Positions 53,092-62,253 of a DNA stretch of 64,000 nt are shown here, piece by piece. Origin of the DNA: Planctomycetia bacterium. Lineage in GTDB: Bacteria > Planctomycetota > Planctomycetia > Pirellulales > UBA1268. Position numbers and translations under genes: made by a program. The notes under the pieces were generated by a model, which ran no database searches, had not been told where the DNA came from, and saw only the letters and a program-made list of their open reading frames with translations. The DNA lies in assembly GCA_014192425.1 (NCBI GenBank), contig BJHK01000010.1, forward strand, positions 12,228 through 76,227, in the 5' to 3' direction. Numbering within the stretch: position 1 is the stretch's first letter; each line of letters begins with the position of its first letter.

Positions 53092-54303
53092 TCAGTTCAA
53101 CAGCAGTTCCAGCATCGAGAAGTCGTCGTTGAAGTCGTCTCGGCCGGAAATGCCCCGGATCCGCCGCAGCAGGGCGTCGATCCGGCCATCCGGCCCGGCC
53201 TGGCTTGCCGCGGCTGCGGGCGTTCCGGGAGGAAGTGCGAAGGTGGCGAGAAACTCGCTGAACGCCCACATGCTCCCGTCCGGCCGGCTGATCTCGAAGG
53301 CGCCGTCGCTGTAGACGTAGAGGCTCGCGCCAGGTGGCACGACCACCGCGGCGGAGTCGAATTCCAGGCCGTCCACGGCACCGATCAGGGGCCCGTCGGA
53401 GTCGAGCAGTGCGGGCTTTCCCCCGTCGCCCGGGAGGAGCAGCGCCGGCGGGTGGCCTCCCCCCGCCCAGCGCAGGGTCCGGTCTGACAGCCGGTACACC
53501 CCGTACCAGATGGTGAAGAACATGTCGTTCTGGCGTTCCATCGGGAACGCCTTGTTGAGCGCCGCCAGCACCGCCCCCGGGTCGTGGAAGTCGGTCTGCG
53601 CAAGCGCCTCGCTGCGGATCGCGTTGAGGGCCGATACCGAGAGCAGCGCCGCACCCACGCCGTGGCCGCAGACGTCGAGGAGGTAGACGGCGAAGTGGTC
53701 GTCATCGAGCGCGTGGTAGCCGAAGGCGTCGCCACCGAGGGCGGCCGAGGGGATGAACCGCCAGTCGGCGCGGATGCCCGCCGCGTCGCACGGCGCCGGC
53801 AGCAGGCTGCGGACGTAGCTGGCCGCCGTGGCGAGGTCGTTGGCCAGCACCTGCTGACTGGCCTGGAGGGCGGCGAAGGCCTCGTTGCGCTCCTGGAGGG
53901 CGATGTAGCCCCGGGAATGGTGCCGCAGCCGGGCAATGAGTTCGAGCCTGTCGGGGAGCTTGACGATGTAGTCGTTCGCCCCGAGGGCGAAGGCCTCCGC
54001 CTTGACCGCCGCCTCCTCCTTGGTCGAGAGCACGATGATCGGCACGTCGGCGAACCGCTGGTCGGCTCGGAAGCTGCGGACGAGGTCGAGCCCCTCGATC
54101 TCCGGCATGACGAGATCCTGGAGGATCACGCTCGGCCCCACGGCGGCCGCCATGTCGAGAGCCGCCGGAGCGTCGCGGCAGTAGTGCAGGGCGATCCCCT
54201 CCTCGCCGGCCAGCATTCGCCGCACGGCCTCGCCGATGATCGGCTGGTCATCGACCAGAAGCACGGTGACGCCGCGGGGGACGGGGTGGGCGGGTGCGGT
54301 CAT
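53092..54303 (-). CDS. response regulator with PP2C-type (RsbU/SpoIIE) phosphatase output
   Basis: 403 residues. Receiver domain at about 12–130 with acidic pair Asp18/Asp19, phospho-acceptor Asp63 (ILQDLVMPE), Ser93/Thr94 and Lys115. A helical linker (IALQERNEAFAALQASQQ) leads to a PPM/SpoIIE phosphatase domain from about 180, with GGDAFGYHALDDDHFAVYL, DVCGHGVGAALLS (the usual D-x-x-GHG metal motif), WAGGGHPPALLL and YSDGAFE. This architecture usually dephosphorylates an anti-anti-sigma factor in partner-switching control; no STAS or RsbW partner or sensor kinase is adjacent. ATG at 54303 chosen. Confidence 0.92.
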   Translation of the reverse strand: MTAPAHPVPRGVTVLLVDDQPIIGEAVRRMLAGEEGIALHYCRDAPAALDMAAAVGPSVILQDLVMPEIEGLDLVRSFRADQRFADVPIIVLSTKEEAAVKAEAFALGANDYIVKLPDRLELIARLRHHSRGYIALQERNEAFAALQASQQVLANDLATAASYVRSLLPAPCDAAGIRADWRFIPSAALGGDAFGYHALDDDHFAVYLLDVCGHGVGAALLSVSALNAIRSEALAQTDFHDPGAVLAALNKAFPMERQNDMFFTIWYGVYRLSDRTLRWAGGGHPPALLLPGDGGKPALLDSDGPLIGAVDGLEFDSAAVVVPPGASLYVYSDGAFEISRPDGSMWAFSEFLATFALPPGTPAAAASQAGPDGRIDALLRRIRGISGRDDFNDDFSMLELLLN

Positions 54304-54449
54304 TGGTCTCGCTGATGGGAACGTGCAGGATAGCCGGCGCTGCGTGCCGGCGGCAACGCCCGGTCCCTCGGCCCCGGCCATGACCGCGTTCAGGCCGGCT
54401 CACTTCCGCGGTCCGCGCCGTCACCGTCCGCGACCATGGCCGCGTGACA

Positions 54450-54632
54450 GGGGGCGACGAGCTGCCGCGACGGTGGCGGCCCACCAGTCGTCGGGACGCT
54501 GCTCGCGCAGCAGCCGGACTGCGGGTAGTGGGTGTCGTAGGGAGCGAAGTGCGACGCCAGGCACTCCCCCTCCGGGCCGTAGAGCGAGGCCTTCATCCCC
54601 CCGGTGCCGAGGTCGTAGGCGATGACGTTCAT
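54450..54632 (-). pseudogene. 5' remnant of an FGGY sugar kinase (xylulokinase-like)
   Basis: Starts MNVIAYDLGTGGMKASLYG, the phosphate-1 loop of FGGY carbohydrate kinases, and continues to THYPQSG. A +1/-2 frame change is then needed to continue as EQRPDDWWAATVAAARR, matching the family's WxEQ-x-PxxWW segment. Only about 60 of some 500 residues remain before stops appear. So it is both frameshifted and truncated. Its ATG overlaps the stop of the preceding remnant (ATGA), showing a former operon. Confidence 0.75.
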
Positions 54633-54797
54633 GGGGCGTTCTGCAGGACGGCGAGGATGTCGCCGCGGGTCATGACCGGATTGCAGGCCAGGTTGCCATC
54701 CGCACCGAACGACACCTTCGCCTGCGGCCCGGGTCGCGGTAGTTCACGAGCAGCGCGTGCTTGCCGAGGTCGGCGGTCTCGAAGGTGCCGGCACGGT
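54629..54797 (-). pseudogene. 3' remnant of the gene formerly upstream of the sugar kinase
   Basis: Minus-strand reading gives AGTFETADLGKHALLVNYRD, then after a one-base shift PGPQAKVSFGADGNLACNPV and MTRGDILAVLQNAP, stop. This looks like the C-terminus of a conserved protein whose 5' part is gone. By neighbourhood it may have been a sugar isomerase or related catabolic enzyme; I do not recognise the family. The rest of the 54304–54821 interval shows no other gene. Confidence 0.5.
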
Positions 54798-54821
54798 GTC
54801 AGCGTATGCGGCGGTCGGGCA

Positions 54822-55940
54822 TCAGGCGGGCCGAACGGATCCCGGCGCGGCCCGGCCCGCCGCCGGCAACCGGCGCAGCGCCCCGAGCAGCAGGGGCGCC
54901 GCGATCGATACCACGGCGAGCGCCACCAGCCCATTGACGTCACCCCCCGGCATGCATGCGTTGCCGAAATCATGCAGTGCTTCCGCCGCCGTCGGCCCGG
55001 TCAGCGGCCGGTGACGCATCACGCCCAGCCAGATCAGGAGCGGCTGGAGAAAACCGCAGACCATGATGCCGCAGGTGGGCGGATCGATGTGGGAGTCGCC
55101 GTGGGCGGTGAACTGGAAGGCGAGGATCTCGCAGGCAAAGCCGGCGAGGATCGCGAACGCCAGCCCCCAGGCGACGTTGCCCGTCGCCGCCACCGCGAAG
55201 AAGGCGCAGATCGCGAAGTGATGGCCGGCGATGACCGACTGCCCGAGGATCATGAACAGAAACAGCACGCACATCAGCCCGAACACGAGCAGGTGGGTCT
55301 GTGGATTGACGTAGGCCAGGAACGCGCTCGGCAGGCCGACGGCGACGGTGATGAGGAGGATCTGCAGCGGATCATGCTGCCAGGGGAGCCAGCATGCGTC
55401 GGCGTTGCCGGCCCAGCGGTTGACCCCCGGGGCCACCGTCCCGAACAGTCCCGTCCGGCCCAGCAGCACACGGCCGATCATCGACGCCACGGCCACGCCG
55501 CAGGCGACCGTGTTGCTCGATGCGACCGCCGTGCCGTCCGCCAGCACGTAGGACGGCAGCAGCCAGAACAGCCACGTCATGACCGCGCCGCATACCCCGC
55601 CGATGCCCCCGACGAGGAGTACGTCGGGCCGGTTGAGGGCCACGAGCGGCTTGCAGATGTCGCGGCCATTGTGAAAGCCGGCGTGGTAGCGGGCGTAGAC
55701 CGCGGCCCAGCAGCCGCCGACGAACGCCGTCTGCGGCCCGAGCAAGGGGCCCCAGGTCACCCAGCCGTCGATCGTGCCTCCCGTCGCGGACGCTCCGGCG
55801 AGCATGCACAGCGACGCGGCGATGGCGGCCACGCCGCAGAGCACGAACGAGCACAGGGCACCCACCGCGGCACCGAACACGCCGCCGCAGAATGCCAGGA
55901 TCAGCCAGACGAGGATGGCGTTCGGATCAAGCGTCCACAT
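54822..55940 (-). CDS. multi-span membrane protein, unknown function
   Basis: 372 residues, about ten transmembrane segments rich in Gly/Ala. It begins MWTLDPNAILVWLILAFCGG, with GGIGGVCGAVMTWLFWLLPS, LLVFGLMCVLFLFMILGQSV and a late LVALAVVSIAAPLLLGALRR. Polar loops carry conserved-looking Asn/His/Asp (GFHNGRDICKPLV, TAHGDSHIDPPTCG), suggesting a transporter or permease. GGAGG precedes the ATG; the longer open frame upstream overlaps the opposite gene and is not membrane-like. No soluble partner adjacent. Confidence 0.7.
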   Translation of the reverse strand: MWTLDPNAILVWLILAFCGGVFGAAVGALCSFVLCGVAAIAASLCMLAGASATGGTIDGWVTWGPLLGPQTAFVGGCWAAVYARYHAGFHNGRDICKPLVALNRPDVLLVGGIGGVCGAVMTWLFWLLPSYVLADGTAVASSNTVACGVAVASMIGRVLLGRTGLFGTVAPGVNRWAGNADACWLPWQHDPLQILLITVAVGLPSAFLAYVNPQTHLLVFGLMCVLFLFMILGQSVIAGHHFAICAFFAVAATGNVAWGLAFAILAGFACEILAFQFTAHGDSHIDPPTCGIMVCGFLQPLLIWLGVMRHRPLTGPTAAEALHDFGNACMPGGDVNGLVALAVVSIAAPLLLGALRRLPAAGRAAPGSVRPA

Positions 55941-56130
55941 CGGTCGGACCTCCGCAGGGGTCAGGGTCGCGGGCCGAGCGACCGCCCCGCCCTTCGCCGA
56001 GCTACCATTTTGCCTGCCGGCGTCTTGTTGGCAATCACGCGACGCCGGCGGGGAGTTGCACGTTCGGGCCCGCCGCCGTTGAATCAAGGGATCGTCCGAG
56101 CCCGATCCCTGCCCGCTTCGAGGTGGTTTC

Positions 56131-58659
56131 ATGGCCCCAGCGCCACGCCAGCCGACTCCCAGCAAACCCGCCGGCAAGCGGTCCGTCGCCCGTGCGGCCG
56201 AGCAGGCCGGAGTGCCCTCCGCCATCGAGGGACTCGGTGTCTTCTACCTCGGGCAACGGATCAACGAGCCCGCGGGCGGACCGACCGCCGAACCGGTGCT
56301 CGTCGATGCCAAGCGGTTCACGACTCACGCCGTCTGCGTCGGCATGACCGGCAGCGGCAAGACCGGCCTGCTCATCAGCCTGATCGAGGAGGCCGCGCTC
56401 GACGGCATCCCCACGCTGGTCATCGATCCCAAGGGGGACCTGGCCAACGTCCTGCTCTCGTTTCCCGACCTCGCCCCCGCCGACTTCCTCCCCTGGCTCG
56501 AGCCCGACGCCGCCAAGCGTGAGGGCATCTCGCTCGAGGATCTCGCGGCCCGGACCGCCAGCAAGTGGGCCAGCGGCCTCGCCGCCAGCGGGCAGTCGGG
56601 CGAGCGGATCCGCCGGCTTCACGAGGCCGCCGACATGGCGGTGTTCACGCCCGGCAGCCGCTCGGGACGGCCGCTGGCGATGCTCGGCAGCCTCGATCCA
56701 CCCGACACAGAGGCCACCGACCCGGAGATCCGCCGCGAGCGGATCGAGTCGCTCGTCTCCGGCATCCTGGCATTGGTCGGCATCGATGCCGAGCCGGGCA
56801 ACAGCCGCGAGCACGTCCTCCTCTCGGCGATCGTCGACGCCCTGTGGAAGGCGGGCACGAAGGTCGATTTTGGCGCCCTCGTGCGGGCCATCCCCGCGCC
56901 CCCGATCGAGCGGGTCGGTTTCCTCGACCTGGAAAACTTCTACCCCGCCGGCGACCGTTTTCAACTGGCCAGCCGGCTCAACACCGTGGCCGCCGCCCCG
57001 GGCTTCGAGGCCTGGCTCGACGGCGAGCCACTCGACGTCGGCCGGCTGCTCTGGACCCCCGCGGGCAAGCCGCGGGTCGCCGTCGTCTCCATCGCCCACC
57101 TCTCCGACCCGCAGCGGATGGCGTTCGTCACGCTCCTCGCCGGCGCCGCCGTGTCGTGGATGCGGTCGCAGGGGGGCACGTCGTCACTCCGCGCCATGTT
57201 CCTCATGGACGAGGTCTTCGGCTACCTGCCGCCGACCGCCAATCCACCGAGCAAGACGCCGATCCTCACGCTCCTCAAGCAGGCCCGCGCCTACGGGCTG
57301 GGCGTCGTGCTCGCCACGCAGAACCCCGTCGATCTCGACTACAAGGGGCTTTCCAACGCCGGCCTGTGGTTCCTCGGCCGGCTGCAGACGGCCCGCGACA
57401 AGGCCCGCGTGCTCGACGGCCTCGAGGGGGCGGCCGCGTCGGCGGGGGGCACGTTCGATCGCGGCCGGCTCGACCGGCTGCTCTCCGGGCTCGAGCAGCG
57501 CCGGTTCCTCATGCACAGCGTGCATGGCGACGAGGAGACGCTGTTCCAGACCCGCTGGACGATGTCCTACCTGCGCGGGCCGCTGTTGCGCGAGGAGATC
57601 CGCCGGCTCACGGCGGCGTCGTCGGCTGCCGGTGCGCCTGCCGCGACCGGGCCGACGATGGCCGCGGCGGAGGGACCATCCCGGCCCGGCATGCAGGCGC
57701 CGGCCGGCGGCCCGCGGCCGATCCTGCCCCCGGGGGTGCGCGAGGTGTTTCTCGCACCCGAGTCGGTCGTGTCGGCCGCCACGCCGGTGTACTACCGGCC
57801 GGCGATCCTCGGCCGGGCCCGGGTGCGGTACGCCCGGCCCGCGGCGCGGATCGAGGTCGATCGGGAGGTAATCTGCCTGGCCCCCGCCGGCGACTCGCTC
57901 GGCGAGTCGGCCTGGGAGGCGGCGGAGCAGCTCGCGCAGCCGCCGCGGGTCGAGCCCGGCTCGCGGACGGGCTCGTTCGCACCGGTGCCGGCGGCCCTCA
58001 CGGGCCCGCGCGGCTACGCGACCCTCGCCACGGCGCTCAAGAGCCACCTCGGCCGCAGTTCGCGGATCTCGGTCTGGCACGCGCCGGCCATCGACGCCTA
58101 TTCGCGCCCCGACGAGACGGAAGGCGAGTTTCGCGCCCGCATCGCCCATCGCGTCAAGGAGTGGCGCGACGAGCGGATCGAGGCGCTGCGTGCCCGGCAT
58201 GCCGCCAAGCTGGCGAGCCTTGCCGACCGCATCGACCGCGCCCGGCAGAAGGTTGAGCGGGAGAAGGCCGAGGCCAAGAACCAGTCGCTGCAGACCTACG
58301 TCTCGATCGGCTCGGCCGTCCTCGGCGCCCTGCTCGGCCGGAAGAAGGCGTCGGCCACGAACATCGGCCGGGCGGCGACGTCGATGCGGTCGGCGAGCCG
58401 TGCCGCCCGGCAGCAGGCCGACGTGGCCCATGCCGAGGAGAGCCTGTCGGTTCTCGAGGAGCGGCGCGTGCAGCTCGAGGAGGAGATCGACCGCGAGCTG
58501 GAGCAGATCCGGCTCGAGGCCAGCCCCGAGGCGGTCGCCGTCGAGGAGATCGAGATCCCGGCGAAGAAGACCGACATCACCGTGGACGACGTCGTCCTCG
58601 CCTGGGTGCCGGAGGCCCCCGCGGCGACCCCGCAGGCGGAGCGCACGCCGTGGGCCTGA
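56131..58659 (+). CDS. HerA/VirB4-like ATPase with C-terminal coiled coil
   Basis: 842 residues. Walker A VGMTGSGKTGL at 70–80, then LVIDPKGDLAN (HerA/FtsK-like switch after the P-loop), Walker B AMFLMDEVFGYLPP near 350, and VLATQNPVDLDYKGLSNAG, the sensor/arginine-finger region of DUF87/HerA-type pumps. A middle region of unknown fold and an Ala/Arg/Glu-rich coiled coil (about 670–820: RARHAAKLASLADRIDRARQ, EESLSVLEERRVQLEEEIDR) follow. No NurA nuclease gene is nearby. Likely a hexameric DNA or protein translocating motor; substrate unknown. Overlaps purU by 10 bp. Confidence 0.82.
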   Translation: MAPAPRQPTPSKPAGKRSVARAAEQAGVPSAIEGLGVFYLGQRINEPAGGPTAEPVLVDAKRFTTHAVCVGMTGSGKTGLLISLIEEAALDGIPTLVIDPKGDLANVLLSFPDLAPADFLPWLEPDAAKREGISLEDLAARTASKWASGLAASGQSGERIRRLHEAADMAVFTPGSRSGRPLAMLGSLDPPDTEATDPEIRRERIESLVSGILALVGIDAEPGNSREHVLLSAIVDALWKAGTKVDFGALVRAIPAPPIERVGFLDLENFYPAGDRFQLASRLNTVAAAPGFEAWLDGEPLDVGRLLWTPAGKPRVAVVSIAHLSDPQRMAFVTLLAGAAVSWMRSQGGTSSLRAMFLMDEVFGYLPPTANPPSKTPILTLLKQARAYGLGVVLATQNPVDLDYKGLSNAGLWFLGRLQTARDKARVLDGLEGAAASAGGTFDRGRLDRLLSGLEQRRFLMHSVHGDEETLFQTRWTMSYLRGPLLREEIRRLTAASSAAGAPAATGPTMAAAEGPSRPGMQAPAGGPRPILPPGVREVFLAPESVVSAATPVYYRPAILGRARVRYARPAARIEVDREVICLAPAGDSLGESAWEAAEQLAQPPRVEPGSRTGSFAPVPAALTGPRGYATLATALKSHLGRSSRISVWHAPAIDAYSRPDETEGEFRARIAHRVKEWRDERIEALRARHAAKLASLADRIDRARQKVEREKAEAKNQSLQTYVSIGSAVLGALLGRKKASATNIGRAATSMRSASRAARQQADVAHAEESLSVLEERRVQLEEEIDRELEQIRLEASPEAVAVEEIEIPAKKTDITVDDVVLAWVPEAPAATPQAERTPWA

Positions 58660-59501
58660 TCCGTGAGATCGTGCTCGTCGACTGCCCCGACGAGGTCGGC
58701 CTGATCCATCGGATCACCGGCGTCCTCCAGGATCGGGGACTGAACATCGAGAGCAATCACGAGTTCGTGGACGCGGCGACGCGGCACTTCTTCTTCCGCG
58801 CCGAGGTGACGCAGGCCGCCCCACCGACGGCTGGCGGACCGCTGGCGGCCGGTCTGGCCCGGGTGCTGCCGGCGACCGCCCGGATCCGCGTGACCCGCGT
58901 CGACCGGCGGCCGATCGTGGTCTGCGCCACCCGCGAGCCGCACTGCGTCGGCGAGCTCCTGCTGCTCGACGCGATCGGCGAATTGCCGGGGCGGATCGCG
59001 GCCGTCGTCTCCAATCACGACCTGCTCCGCGGGCTCGTCGAGCGGTTCGGGGTCGCGTTTCACCACGTGCCCGTTCTCGGCGACGACCGCGAGGCCCATG
59101 AGGCCGCGCTGACCGCGGCCATCGATGCCCATGCGCCCGAGTACGTCGTCCTCGCCCGCTACATGCGGGTGCTCTCCGAACCGTTCATCGCCCGCTACCC
59201 GGAGCGGATCGTCAACATCCACCACTCGTTCCTGCCGGCGTTCGCCGGCGCGAGTCCCTACCGGCAGGCCTTCGCCCGGGGCGTGAAGCTGATCGGGGCC
59301 ACGGCACACTTCGTGACCGCGGAGCTCGATGCCGGGCCGATCATCGCCCAGGACGTGATCCCGGTCGATCACGCGTTCACGGCCGAGCGGATGGCCCAGG
59401 CGGGCAGCGACGTCGAGAAGCTCGTCCTCGCCCGCGCCGTGCGGCTGGTGCTCGAGGAGCGGGTCTTCCTTCACGGCGGCCGGACGGTGGTCTTCGGCTG
59501 A
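58650..59501 (+). CDS. purU: formyltetrahydrofolate deformylase
   Basis: Hydrolyses 10-formyl-THF to THF and formate, balancing one-carbon pools and supplying formate for PurT. 283 residues. N-terminal ACT domain (VDCPDEVGLIHRITGVLQDRG), then the formyltransferase fold with catalytic Asn-His pair in VNIHHSFLPAFAGASPY and Asp in the LDAGPIIAQDVI segment. The GTG start lies within the end of the HerA-like gene. Residue order agrees with PurU rather than PurN because of the ACT domain. Confidence 0.93.
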   Translation: MGLIREIVLVDCPDEVGLIHRITGVLQDRGLNIESNHEFVDAATRHFFFRAEVTQAAPPTAGGPLAAGLARVLPATARIRVTRVDRRPIVVCATREPHCVGELLLLDAIGELPGRIAAVVSNHDLLRGLVERFGVAFHHVPVLGDDREAHEAALTAAIDAHAPEYVVLARYMRVLSEPFIARYPERIVNIHHSFLPAFAGASPYRQAFARGVKLIGATAHFVTAELDAGPIIAQDVIPVDHAFTAERMAQAGSDVEKLVLARAVRLVLEERVFLHGGRTVVFG

Positions 59502-59510
59502 CGGCTGGCG

Positions 59511-59969
59511 TCAGGGCGTGCCGAACTGGATGTCCGGCTCGATGCGGCCCGCCTGCGGGGCGGGGGCCGGAATTGCCTCGACCGTGCCGACGGGCGGGCC
59601 GGCCGGCTGTGGCGCGACGGCAGCGGGCGCCGCCTGGTGCGGAGCCGGAACGACGAGTGGCGCTGGGTGCGCCGGCTCCGCCGACGTCGGCGCGGCAACC
59701 AGCGGCACGCCGGGCACCGGCACGAGCACGGCGACCGGCTGGACGAGCGACTTCCGCCACGGCCGCAGCGGCCGCGAGGCGACGACGGGCACCGCGCCGG
59801 GCAGGGGCACGACCACGGCCGGTGCCGGCATGGCCGTCGGCACGGGCACAACGATCACTCCCCGCCGGGCGAGGCGGCGTGCGGGGGAAGCCGAGGTGGA
59901 ACCGGGCATCGCGACGGCGATCACCGTCACGAGCAGCGAAGGGAGAGCGAGCCGGCGGGCAGCGATCAT
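59511..59969 (-). CDS. small exported Pro/Ala/Val-rich protein
   Basis: 152 residues. Signal peptide (LALPSLLVTVIAVAMPGSTSA), then low complexity dominated by VPVP, APAP and Ala/Pro runs, ending DIQFGTP. No known domain. Probably an envelope protein or spacer. Convergent with purU; divergent start region faces the PPIase gene terminus. The low-complexity coding bias makes this less certain than its neighbours. Confidence 0.5.
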   Translation of the reverse strand: MIAARRLALPSLLVTVIAVAMPGSTSASPARRLARRGVIVVPVPTAMPAPAVVVPLPGAVPVVASRPLRPWRKSLVQPVAVLVPVPGVPLVAAPTSAEPAHPAPLVVPAPHQAAPAAVAPQPAGPPVGTVEAIPAPAPQAGRIEPDIQFGTP

Positions 59970-60117
59970 CGATACCTCCTCGACCACGAGACATCGGGCA
60001 ACGCCGGGATGCGATGCTCGCGACTATACGCCGCGGTGCCGATCAGTGCCAGGAAATGACCGGCTCTGGCGGTCCGCGCCCGATGCCCACCCCCACCCGT
60101 CGATGGCCGGCTGCCGG

Positions 60118-62109
60118 TCAGCGGCCGGCGCGGGGCGTGGGCGGACCTTCGTGCGAGGCGGGCACGACCCCCTGGCCACCGGCTGTCGGAGCGGCCGGCG
60201 GCCCGCGCCGGCTGCCGGCCCGTGGCTTGTCCAGTTCGGCCGCTTCCGCGGGCGTGAGCTTGGTCTTCGGCATGCCGGCCGCGGTTGCGGCCGGCCCGGC
60301 GGCCGGCTGCGACGGCGACTGGCTCGTGCCGGCGAGGAGGTTGTCGATCGCGGCGGACTCGCGAAGGTGCGTGAACCTGCGGCCCATCTCGATCCGCTGC
60401 TTTTTCTCGAGGATGTCGGCGTGGAGTTCGTCGCGGACCTCGTCTCGGGTCACCTTCAGGGGCTCCGTGTAGCTCTCGCAGAACAGCACCATGAACCGGT
60501 CCGCCACCTGGACCACGCCCGACAGTTCGCCCGGCTTGAGCGCGAACGCCTCGCGCTCCAGCGCCGGCTGTCCGCCCCAGCGGCGGATCGGCGGCACCTC
60601 GCCGCGCAAGGCCTTTGTCGTGGGATCGACCGAGTAGGCCGCCGCCAGGTTGCCGACGTTGTCCAGCGTCGGATTCTTGCGGGCCAGTTGCCAGACCTCC
60701 TGGGCTCGACGCTGGTTGTCGAGGACGATCACCCGGCACTTGGACCGCGGGCCGAAGGTCGAGGTGAAGGCCTTGTCGAGGTCCTCCTCGAGCACGGGCA
60801 CGCTGCCGACGAGTTTCTTCAGCGCCACCGTCGGCCAGACGATGTCGTTCAAGTAGTGCTGCAGCGGCACCTTTTCCTCCCGGGTCACGTGCCGCAGCCA
60901 GGCAGCCGCGTCCGGCCGGCCGTCGGAGGTGCGAAAGCCCTGCGTCTCGGCCGCCCGAGCGATCTCGGCATCGACGTCGGCCTGGGCCACGACCCGCTGC
61001 TCGCGCCGCAGGGCCTGCTCCAAGAGCGTCCGCGTGATGAGGATCTCGAGGACGTCGGCGCCGTGCCGTTCGAGGCTGGCGGCCCGCACCTGCTCCAGCG
61101 GAACGGGCTGGCCATTGACCCTGGCGGCCATGCCGGGGTCGGCGGCCGCACGGTCCGGATCGTTCATCACGTTCTCCACCCGGGCCGCATCCTGGAGTTT
61201 GCGGAAGAACTCCGTCGATGCCTGGCGGCTGCGGGCCTCGCGGAGTTCCTCCACGAGCCGCGGCCGGACGTCGGCCGGGCGGACGTCGGCGGCCGGCAGG
61301 TGCCCCTCGCACTTGATGACGATGAACTGGTCGGCCACCTGGACGACCTCCGAGATCTCCCCGACCGCGAGCCGGAAGGCCGCCTGGTCGAACCGTGGCT
61401 CGCCCGAGTGGAGCTTGATCGGCTGGACCCAGCCGTCCGTGCTGGCACTCCCGACGTCCACCGAATGCCGCCGGGCGAGCACGGGAAAATCCTCCGGCTT
61501 GGCCAGCGCCCGGGCGCGGAGGTCCTCGGCCTCGCGCCGCGTCCGGGTCACGATGATCCGCGCCTTGACGGCCGGCCCGAACTGTTTCTCGAACGCCGCT
61601 TCGACCTCCTCCGCGGTCGGCTCGGCCGCCCCGTGGGCCAGCCCGCGCAAGGCGAGCATCGGCCAGACGATGTCGTCGGCGTACTGCCGGACGGTCACGC
61701 CGCGCTCGCGCTGGATCAGTTCCAGGTACTTGTCCCGCGGCACGTTGAACCGCCGTGCCAGCGACTCGATCTCGGCATCCACGTCCTGCCGTGTCACATG
61801 CACGCCCGCCTGTCCGCAGGCCTGCTCGATGACCCGCCGGTTGACGATCGATTCGAGCACCGCGCTGCCATGCCGGGCGAGGCATTCGCCGGCCAGTTGG
61901 TCGCTCGTGATCTCGGTGCCGTTGACGATCGCCGCCAGCTTCGCCGGCGCCGCGCCGGCGGCCGGCGGCGCGGCACGATCCGGCGCGGGAGGCAGGGCGT
62001 CGGCCTCACGACCGCCGGCGAGGAGACGCCAGCCGATGCAGGCACCCACGACCGCCAGCGCGAGTCCGACCTCGCGGGCGTAGTTCCAGCCGAATCCCCT
62101 TCGCAGCAT
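60118..62109 (-). CDS. periplasmic peptidyl-prolyl isomerase with duplicated SurA/PpiC module
   Basis: 663 residues. N-terminal membrane anchor (EVGLALAVVGACIGWRLLAG), then two copies of a SurA-N plus parvulin-like unit. First at about 60–310: IVNGTEITSDQLAGECLARHG, DIVWPMLALRGL, SVDVGSASTDGWVQPIKL, VGEISEVVQVADQFIVIKCE. Second at about 340–590: VNGQPVPLEQVRAASLERHG, DIVWPTVALKKL, GELSGVVQVADRFMVLFCES. Pro/Ala-rich tail. Probably a chaperone/foldase for secreted or outer-membrane proteins. Whether either parvulin domain keeps catalysis is not clear. Confidence 0.85.
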   Translation of the reverse strand: MLRRGFGWNYAREVGLALAVVGACIGWRLLAGGREADALPPAPDRAAPPAAGAAPAKLAAIVNGTEITSDQLAGECLARHGSAVLESIVNRRVIEQACGQAGVHVTRQDVDAEIESLARRFNVPRDKYLELIQRERGVTVRQYADDIVWPMLALRGLAHGAAEPTAEEVEAAFEKQFGPAVKARIIVTRTRREAEDLRARALAKPEDFPVLARRHSVDVGSASTDGWVQPIKLHSGEPRFDQAAFRLAVGEISEVVQVADQFIVIKCEGHLPAADVRPADVRPRLVEELREARSRQASTEFFRKLQDAARVENVMNDPDRAAADPGMAARVNGQPVPLEQVRAASLERHGADVLEILITRTLLEQALRREQRVVAQADVDAEIARAAETQGFRTSDGRPDAAAWLRHVTREEKVPLQHYLNDIVWPTVALKKLVGSVPVLEEDLDKAFTSTFGPRSKCRVIVLDNQRRAQEVWQLARKNPTLDNVGNLAAAYSVDPTTKALRGEVPPIRRWGGQPALEREAFALKPGELSGVVQVADRFMVLFCESYTEPLKVTRDEVRDELHADILEKKQRIEMGRRFTHLRESAAIDNLLAGTSQSPSQPAAGPAATAAGMPKTKLTPAEAAELDKPRAGSRRGPPAAPTAGGQGVVPASHEGPPTPRAGR

Positions 62110-62253
62110 CGCGTTGCCCTCCCTGGCACGACATGGTGGGCGGCACCTATGGACCGCCGCCAGCGGGGAGAAATAGGGGGTTCGGGCGCCGGGATCAAGA
62201 GGAGCTCCGGGACAATCCGAACCGGCCAGCAGCGGGCGGACGAGCGGTCCGGC

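Noticed and set aside
56131-58659. Defence island around the HerA-like ATPase
   Set aside because: No nuclease, Sir2, methylase, toxin or mobile-element gene nearby; neighbours are metabolic or envelope genes.
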